Part shown: positions 58,823 to 64,000 of the stretch, piece after piece
Layout: each line of letters opens with the position of its first letter
Position numbering within the stretch: position 1 is the first letter of the stretch
DNA from: Flavimaricola marinus
GTDB lineage: Bacteria > Pseudomonadota > Alphaproteobacteria > Rhodobacterales > Rhodobacteraceae
Assembly: GCF_900184895.1 (NCBI RefSeq)
Contig: NZ_FXZK01000011.1
Location: 1-64,000, forward strand
DNA: 64,000 nt
Direction: 5' to 3'
The notes under the pieces: model-generated
The model's input: only the letters and a program-made list of their open reading frames with translations
What the model was told of the DNA's origin: nothing
Database searches by the model: none
Position numbers and translations under genes: made by a program

Positions 58823-59950
58823 ATGAGCATCGCCAATCCGATCAACAAGACTTCACAGCGTGCCGATGGTCGCGTTGTGCTATCGGTGGACGCGATGGGT
58901 GGCGACAAGGGGCCTGCAACGGTGGTTGCGGGCCTTGACCGATTCCTGTCCGAGAAAACCGATGCCCGCATCCTGCTGCATGGCGCCAAGTCCGAACTCG
59001 ACGGTCTTGTGTCCAAGCGTGGCCTGAGCGGTCGTGTCACCGTTTGTGACGCCCCCGACGTCGTGGCGATGTCGGACAAGCCCAGTCACGTGATGCGCCA
59101 TGGCAAGAAGACCTCGATGTGGTCTGCGGTCGACGCTGTCCGCGACGGCGAGGCCTCTGTCTGTGTCAGCTGTGGCAACACCGGCGCCCTGATGGCGATC
59201 AGCATGCTGCGACTGCGCAAGGTCGACGGTGTGAGCCGCCCGGCCATCGCCTGCCTGTGGCCCTCGCTCAATCCGGCAGGCTTCAACGTCATGCTCGACG
59301 CGGGCGCAGATATTCGGGCCGATCAGGACGACCTGCTGACCTATGCCCTGATGGGTGCCTCCTATGCCCGAAACGGTCTGGGCATCGAGCGCCCGCGCGT
59401 GGGGTTGCTCAACGTCGGGGTCGAGGAACACAAGGGCCGCGCCGAGCTCAAGGTGGCGCACGACATGATCGCCTCTGCCGCCGACAAGGGCGAGTATGAC
59501 TACGTGGGCTTTGTCGAGGGCGGCGACCTGCCCTCCAAGCGCGTCGATGTCATCGTCACCGACGGATTTACCGGCAACGTCGCCCTCAAGACCGGTGAAG
59601 GCACCTCCAACCTGATCTCGACGCTGCTGCGCGAGGCCCTGACCAAGACGCCCCTCAGCATGATCGCCGGCCTGCTCGCCCGCGGATCGCTGAACCGACT
59701 GCGCAAACGCATCGATCCGCGCAGGGTGAACGGCGGTGTGTTTCTCGGCCTCAACGGGACTGTCGTCAAAAGCCATGGCTCGGCCGACGAAATGGGCGTC
59801 GCCGCCGCGCTGTCGTTGTCCTACGATCTGGCCAAGGCGTCTTTTGCCGACAAACTGGCGGCGCGGGTTGCATCTGCCGCCCTGCTTGCCCAAGATATAG
59901 GCACAGAAGACACAGACCACGCCGAACCGAGCGTTGGTTCGGGGGACTAG
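58823..59950 (+). CDS. plsX: Phosphate acyltransferase PlsX
   Basis: A 375-residue enzyme that converts acyl-ACP to acyl-phosphate at the start of phospholipid synthesis. Seen: LSVDAMGGDKGPATVVAGL, CVSCGNTGALMAISMLRLR, NVGVEEHKGRAELKVAHDM and VTDGFTGNVALKTGEGTSN. It follows rpmF by 20 bases and is followed by fabH, so lipid synthesis and translation genes share a transcript. Confidence 0.95.
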   Translation: MSIANPINKTSQRADGRVVLSVDAMGGDKGPATVVAGLDRFLSEKTDARILLHGAKSELDGLVSKRGLSGRVTVCDAPDVVAMSDKPSHVMRHGKKTSMWSAVDAVRDGEASVCVSCGNTGALMAISMLRLRKVDGVSRPAIACLWPSLNPAGFNVMLDAGADIRADQDDLLTYALMGASYARNGLGIERPRVGLLNVGVEEHKGRAELKVAHDMIASAADKGEYDYVGFVEGGDLPSKRVDVIVTDGFTGNVALKTGEGTSNLISTLLREALTKTPLSMIAGLLARGSLNRLRKRIDPRRVNGGVFLGLNGTVVKSHGSADEMGVAAALSLSYDLAKASFADKLAARVASAALLAQDIGTEDTDHAEPSVGSGD

Positions 59951-59957
59951 CAACACC

Positions 59958-60929
59958 ATGGTAACACGCGCAGTCGTCAAGGGCGTCGGGCATTACTTGC
60001 CTGAGCGGATCGTTCCGAATTCCGAATTCGAAGCCAGCCTGGATACATCCGACGAATGGATTCGCTCGCGCTCCGGCATCGAGCGTCGGCATTTCGCCGC
60101 CGAAGGTCAGAACACCTCGGACCTGGCAACCCGCGCCGCAAATGCCGCGCTGGCCGATGCCGGGCTGACCGGCGCGGATATCGACGCGGTGATTCTCGCC
60201 ACTTCGACATCGGATTTCACCTTTCCGTCCGCCGCCACGATGGTGCAGGCCGCAATCGGGATGCGCCATGGCTTTGCCTTTGACGTGCAGGCGGTCTGTG
60301 CGGGATTCGTCTATGCTCTGGCCAATGCGAACGCCCTGATCATGGCCGGACAGGCCAAGCGCGTGCTTGTCATCGGGGCCGAGACCTTCAGCCGTATCCT
60401 CGACTATACCGACCGTTCGACCTGCGTCTTGTTCGGCGATGGCGCCGGGGCGCTGGTTCTGGAGGCCGAGACCGGCACGGGAGAGTCCAGCGACCGCGGC
60501 ATTCTGGCCACGGACCTGAATTCCGACGGGAGCTACCGCGATCTTCTCTACGTCGATGGCGGCATCTCGACGGGCACCACCGGCGTTCTGCGCATGGTCG
60601 GCAAGGAAGTCTTCCGCCATGCGGTCGAGAAACTGGCCCAGACCGCCCACACCGCGCTCGACAAGGTCGGGCTCGGCGCCGATGACGTGGACTGGGTCGT
60701 GCCGCATCAGGCCAACATCCGGATCATCCAATCCACAGCCAAGAAGCTGGGCGTGCCGATGGACCGCGTCGTGGTGACCGTGCAGGATCACGGCAACACC
60801 TCTGCCGCGTCGATCCCTCTGGCCCTGTCGGTGGGCGTTGCCCGGGGACAGATCAAGCGCGGCGATCTCGTCGTGACCGAGGCCATCGGCGGCGGCCTTG
60901 CCTGGGGCTCGGTGGTCCTGCGCTGGTAA
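59958..60929 (+). CDS. fabH: 3-oxoacyl-[ACP] synthase III
   Basis: A 323-residue condensing enzyme that starts fatty acid synthesis from acetyl-CoA and malonyl-ACP. The catalytic triad is complete: Cys114 in VQAVCAGFVYAL, His250 in VVPHQANIRII and Asn280 in DHGNTSAASIP. The start at 59958 follows a GGGGGA tract; an upstream TTG overlapping plsX is less likely. Confidence 0.97.
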   Translation: MVTRAVVKGVGHYLPERIVPNSEFEASLDTSDEWIRSRSGIERRHFAAEGQNTSDLATRAANAALADAGLTGADIDAVILATSTSDFTFPSAATMVQAAIGMRHGFAFDVQAVCAGFVYALANANALIMAGQAKRVLVIGAETFSRILDYTDRSTCVLFGDGAGALVLEAETGTGESSDRGILATDLNSDGSYRDLLYVDGGISTGTTGVLRMVGKEVFRHAVEKLAQTAHTALDKVGLGADDVDWVVPHQANIRIIQSTAKKLGVPMDRVVVTVQDHGNTSAASIPLALSVGVARGQIKRGDLVVTEAIGGGLAWGSVVLRW

Positions 60930-60970
60930 CGGTTTGGACACCGTGAAGTGCCCTCGGCAAGCCCTTGATA

Positions 60971-60999
60971 TTGACTCTAAATTGCTGGTGCGCCTAATC
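60971..60999 (+). promoter_or_regulatory. Possible promoter of ihfA
   Basis: TTGACT and CTAATC separated by 17 bases, 23 bases before the ihfA start codon. Moderate match to the sigma-70 consensus; ihfA may also be read from the fabH side. Confidence 0.45.
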
Positions 61000-61021
61000 T
61001 CCATCAAACAGGGGGACTAGA

Positions 61022-61324
61022 ATGGCCGACAAGACCTTGACGCGGATGGACCTTGCAGAGGCCGTCCATAAAGAAGTCGGGCTGTCACGCAATGATAGCG
61101 CAGATTTGGTGGAATCCGTTCTTCGCCATATCTCAGATGCGCTGGTGCGCGGCGAGACCGTCAAAATCTCATCCTTTGGCACCTTTTCGGTGCGCGAGAA
61201 AGCGGCGCGCGTGGGCCGAAATCCGAAGACCGGCGAAGAGGTGCCGATCCACCCGCGCCGGGTGCTGACGTTCCGCTCATCGCATCTGATGAAAGACCGG
61301 GTCGCTGCTGGCAACAAGGGCTGA
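61022..61324 (+). CDS. ihfA: Integration host factor alpha subunit
   Basis: A 100-residue DNA-bending protein. [20 protein letters not shown] at the start, [20 protein letters not shown] with the beta-arm and the Pro that intercalates ([12 protein letters not shown]) are typical of IHF-alpha. It pairs with IhfB to bend DNA at many promoters and recombination sites. Followed by a MerR gene nine bases downstream. Confidence 0.96.
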   Translation: MADKTLTRMDLAEAVHKEVGLSRNDSADLVESVLRHISDALVRGETVKISSFGTFSVREKAARVGRNPKTGEEVPIHPRRVLTFRSSHLMKDRVAAGNKG

Positions 61325-61332
61325 CGGACGGT

Positions 61333-62154
61333 ATGGCCAAATCCCGCGACGCGTTTCGCACGATCAGTGAAGTGTCGGACTGGTTGGACACGCCTGCCCA
61401 TGTGCTGCGCTTCTGGGAAAGCAAGTTCAACCAGATCAAGCCCGTAAAACGGGCTGGAGGGCGGCGGTATTACCGCCCTGACGATATGGCTTTGTTGAGC
61501 GGTATCAAGACGTTGCTCCATGAACAGGGCATGACGATCAAGGGTGTGCAAAAGCTCCTGCGCGAACGCGGTATAAAGCACGTGATCGAGATCGGCATTT
61601 CGCCCTCGGAAGCCACGGCGGCCGATGACGACCGGACAATTGAGAGCACCGCCGAAGCCGAGGTGCCGACAAACGGGGCCACCGATACCGACGCACCAAA
61701 GCACGTGGAGCCGGCCGCATGGGATCCCGACGATCCTTGGCCTGCCGACCCGGCCCCTGCCACACCCGACATGTTCGAAGCCACGTCCGAGGCCACCGCC
61801 GAGCCCGAGCCCGAGCCGGAGGAGCCGGCAACAGAGGACGGTGCTTCCGAGGCCGACGCTCCCGCCATGCCGCCGCCGCGCCGCGAGGTATCCCTGCCTT
61901 TCGTGCGGGCCCGGGCCGAAGCATCCGAGCCGCCGGAGCCGGCGCCCGAGGCCGAGATCCTCTCGTTTGCAAAGCCGCCACGCCCGCCGATTCCCGACAT
62001 GCCGGACGAGTCGGTCGACCGTGGGCACCCCGGCCCCCTGACGGCGCTGATGGCCGCCGACAGGGCCGCGATTCGCGCCAACGCGTCTCGGATCACGCCA
62101 TTGGTGGCCCGGCTGAAGGTCGTGGCCGACCGGATTGCCGACCGGCGCGGTTAA
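61333..62154 (+). CDS. MerR family transcriptional regulator
   Basis: A 273-residue protein. The N-terminal 75 residues are a MerR helix-turn-helix and wing: [40 protein letters not shown], then [19 protein letters not shown]. The remainder is a long acidic, proline-rich, low-complexity region with no known effector domain, ending in a short helix. The ihfA-merR order is conserved in Alphaproteobacteria. Target genes unknown. Confidence 0.92.
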   Translation: MAKSRDAFRTISEVSDWLDTPAHVLRFWESKFNQIKPVKRAGGRRYYRPDDMALLSGIKTLLHEQGMTIKGVQKLLRERGIKHVIEIGISPSEATAADDDRTIESTAEAEVPTNGATDTDAPKHVEPAAWDPDDPWPADPAPATPDMFEATSEATAEPEPEPEEPATEDGASEADAPAMPPPRREVSLPFVRARAEASEPPEPAPEAEILSFAKPPRPPIPDMPDESVDRGHPGPLTALMAADRAAIRANASRITPLVARLKVVADRIADRRG

Positions 62155-62207
62155 CGGGTTTTTCCGGCTTGCCCTTCGCGGAGAATTCAGTCAGAAGGCG
62201 CACAGTT

Positions 62208-62284
62208 CGGGCTATAGCGCAGCCTGGTAGCGCGTCCGTCTGGGGGACGGAAGGTCGCAGGTTCGAGTCCTGCTAGCCCGACCA
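62208..62284 (+). tRNA. tRNA-Pro (anticodon GGG)
   Basis: A complete cloverleaf: acceptor stem CGGGCTA with TAGCCCG, discriminator A, encoded CCA, D arm GCGC-AGCCTGGTA-GCGC, anticodon stem TCCGT with loop CTGGGGG (anticodon GGG), T arm GCAGG-TTCGAGT-CCTGC. Confidence 0.96.
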
Positions 62285-62352
62285 AAACACCGCCCGCCCG
62301 GTTCCGACCGCGGCGGGCGTTTTGTTTGGCGAAGACAGGGATTGGGACACGG

Positions 62353-63462
62353 ATGACAGACTCCACGGCTCAGACCGGCGTTCTGGCGGATCACCAAATC
62401 CGGGCGATGATTGCGGACGGATCGATTCGCGCCGATGCCAGAATCGAACCCGGCCAGATCCAGCCCGCCTCGCTCGACCTGCGCCTCGGTGCCACCGCAT
62501 ACCGCGTCCGTGCCTCGTTTCTGGCGGGCAAGAGCCGCACCGTCGCCGAGCGCCTCGCTGATTTCCAGATGCACAAGATCGATTTGACCGGTGGCGCGGT
62601 GCTTGAAAAGGGCTGCGTCTACGTGGTGCCTTTGATGGAGGCGGTCACCCTGCCCCACGGCATGACCGCGGCGGCGAGTGCCAAGAGCTCGATCGGTAGG
62701 CTCGATCTGCTGACCCGCGTGATCACCGACCACGGGATCGAATTCGACCGGGTGCCTGCGGGCTATGACGGACCGCTCTACGTCGAGATTTGCCCGCGCT
62801 CGTTTTCGGTGGTGGCGCAGCCCGGCCAGATGCTCAATCAGATCATCTTTCGCAACGGCCGGACGTGGATGTCGGACGAGGACCTGCGGGCATTGCATAA
62901 GGAAACGCCGATTGTGTCCGGGACACCTGTGATTTCGGACGGGCTTGGGTTTTCCGTGGACCTGCGCCCCAGCCAAGGCACGCTGGTGGGATACCGTGCC
63001 AAGCCGCACACAGGCGTGATCGACTTGGCGCAGTTGGGCCATTATGACCCGGCCGAGTATTGGGAGGAGGTCCATTCCAAGCAGGGCTGGATCATCCTCG
63101 ACCCCGGCGCGTTCTACATTCTTGTCAGCCGCGAAGCGATCTCGATCCCGCCCACGGCCGCCGCCGAGATGGCGCCATACCTCGCGATGGTCGGTGAGTT
63201 TCGGGTGCACTACGCCGGGTTCTTCGATCCCGGCTTTGGCTATGCCGAAGCGGGTGGCAGCGGGTCCCGCGGCGTGCTTGAGGTGCGGTGCCATGAGGCG
63301 CCCTTTGTGCTGGAGCATGGGCAGATCGTCGGCCGGCTGGTTTACGAGCGCATGGCCGCGGTGCCAGAGGCGCTCTATGGTCGCGAGATCGCGTCCAACT
63401 ATCAGGGCCAAGGGCTGAAACTGTCGAAGCATTTCCGCCCGGTAACGCCCTCGCCGGCGTGA
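62353..63462 (+). CDS. dcd: 2'-deoxycytidine 5'-triphosphate deaminase, long form
   Basis: A 369-residue protein, nearly twice the length of E. coli Dcd. The first half shows IQPASLDLRLGATAYRVRA, AAASAKSSIGRLDLLTRVI and HGIEFDRVPAGYDGPLYVEI, the substrate and trimer motifs of dCTP deaminase. The second half looks like a related dUTPase-fold copy (GYRAKPHTGVIDLAQLGHYD, ending GRLVYERMA). dCTP deamination supplies dUTP for thymidylate synthesis. The long form is typical of Alphaproteobacteria. It follows tRNA-Pro. Confidence 0.9.
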   Translation: MTDSTAQTGVLADHQIRAMIADGSIRADARIEPGQIQPASLDLRLGATAYRVRASFLAGKSRTVAERLADFQMHKIDLTGGAVLEKGCVYVVPLMEAVTLPHGMTAAASAKSSIGRLDLLTRVITDHGIEFDRVPAGYDGPLYVEICPRSFSVVAQPGQMLNQIIFRNGRTWMSDEDLRALHKETPIVSGTPVISDGLGFSVDLRPSQGTLVGYRAKPHTGVIDLAQLGHYDPAEYWEEVHSKQGWIILDPGAFYILVSREAISIPPTAAAEMAPYLAMVGEFRVHYAGFFDPGFGYAEAGGSGSRGVLEVRCHEAPFVLEHGQIVGRLVYERMAAVPEALYGREIASNYQGQGLKLSKHFRPVTPSPA

Positions 63463-63469
63463 GCGCCAT

Positions 63470-64000
63470 CTAGGCAGCGAGGTCCTGATGCAGGACAACG
63501 CGGTTTCGGCCGGCCGACTTCGCTTGATACAGCGCGACATCGGCCCGTTTCAGAGCGTCATAGACGCTCTTGTCGCCGGGTTGGAACCGGCTGATCCCGA
63601 ACGACGCGCTGGTTTGGTAGGTCGGCTGTTCGCTGGTGTCAGCGCCGGCATCCTGGTCCGTCAGCGCCTCTGCCAATCCCTGCACCCGCTTGCGTATCCG
63701 TTCGGCCACGGTAAAGAGATCGACCATCTCGATATCCGACAGGAGGATCACGAACTCCTCGCCACCCCAACGGCCGACGCGGTCCCGGCGGCGCAGCACC
63801 GGCCGGATGGCGTCTCCGATGGCGGATAGGATCCGATCTCCCTCGTCGTGGCCATAGGTGTCGTTGATCTTCTTGAAGTTATCCAGATCGAGAAGAATGA
63901 CCCCACTGGTCCCCTTGCCGGCTTGGAACCGCTCCCAATTCCTGTTCATTTCGATCATCAGACCAGCCCGGTTCAACACCCCGGTCAACGCATCCTGAGT
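63470..64000 (-). CDS. Diguanylate cyclase GGDEF domain protein, C-terminal part
   Basis: The gene enters from beyond base 64000; about 177 residues of its C-terminus are seen. DALTGVLNRAGL opens the GGDEF domain, LLDLDNFKKINDTYGHDEGD binds metal and nucleotide, and the active loop is RVGRWGGEEFVILLS, so cyclic di-GMP synthesis looks possible. The domain ends QAKSAGRNRVVLHQD. No RxxD inhibitory site is evident four residues ahead of the GGEEF loop (RRRDRVGRWGGEEF has RRRD nearby and deserves checking). Sensor region is outside the window. Confidence 0.9.
   Translation of the reverse strand, partial: TQDALTGVLNRAGLMIEMNRNWERFQAGKGTSGVILLDLDNFKKINDTYGHDEGDRILSAIGDAIRPVLRRRDRVGRWGGEEFVILLSDIEMVDLFTVAERIRKRVQGLAEALTDQDAGADTSEQPTYQTSASFGISRFQPGDKSVYDALKRADVALYQAKSAGRNRVVLHQDLAA

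Overview
The window looks like chromosomal DNA of a marine alphaproteobacterium of the Rhodobacterales (Roseobacter group). Support comes from the GC-rich coding, a DMSP-demethylation locus (dmdA, acuI, BCCT carrier), a circularly permuted two-piece tmRNA gene, CckA, TrgA/TrgB, OlsB, DUF4167 and DUF1194 proteins and the long form of dCTP deaminase. Most of it is ordinary core genome; the accessory or less ordinary parts lie mainly in the first 31 kb.

Layout. 1-2.4 kb: the end of an IS3-family element, tRNA-Ser(GGA), an AI-2E-family permease and a secreted M35-like metallopeptidase. 2.6-10.6 kb (all minus strand): an MscS-type channel translationally coupled to cysK, trgB (Nudix), trgA, cyclopropane fatty acid synthase and a photolyase, which together suggest tellurite/oxidative/membrane stress. 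10.6-17.6 kb (minus): a class V aminotransferase, a BCCT carrier with a perfect 11-bp inverted repeat over its ribosome binding site, acuI, a DUF1963 protein, dmdA and a DinB-fold protein. This is a DMSP import, demethylation and acryloyl-CoA detoxification locus. Divergent from it is an orphan periplasmic binding protein. 18.9-20.8 kb: a tandem LCCL secreted protein, the permuted tmRNA gene (tag ANNNRAPAMALAA) and a DUF1194 protein. 20.9-28.3 kb: cckA, an RsmB-like rRNA methyltransferase, guaB and a ferredoxin-ASKHA corrinoid activator. 28.3-31.7 kb: tRNA-Gly(CCC), a desaturase, an FAH-family enzyme, a TfoX C-terminal protein and a lytic transglycosylase lipoprotein.

31.8-44.5 kb: ndk, an ABC-F ATPase, MarC, a membrane aspartic protease, VOC-holC-GFA, then the envelope operon lptF-lptG-lptD-surA-pdxA-rsmA with overlapping or closely spaced genes. 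44.4-52.9 kb: a P-loop kinase-like gene, DUF4167 with a long structured leader, prfA-prmC, DUF1499, and an amidohydrolase-aminotransferase-agmatinase run, then mazG. 53-64 kb: an FbpA-like iron-binding protein, a Uup-type ABC-F, olsB, msrB, bamE, then yceD-rpmF-plsX-fabH-ihfA-merR, tRNA-Pro(GGG), dcd and the C-terminal part of a diguanylate cyclase cut by the window edge.

No CRISPR array, prophage or toxin-antitoxin system was seen. The observations that seem most worth follow-up are the extra genes coupled to dmdA, the inverted repeat in front of the BCCT gene, two dispersed short repeats (a three-unit 11-bp repeat and a 23-nt element at gene ends), and the leader in front of the DUF4167 gene. 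Functions are read from motifs and family recognition by eye; no database search was run.
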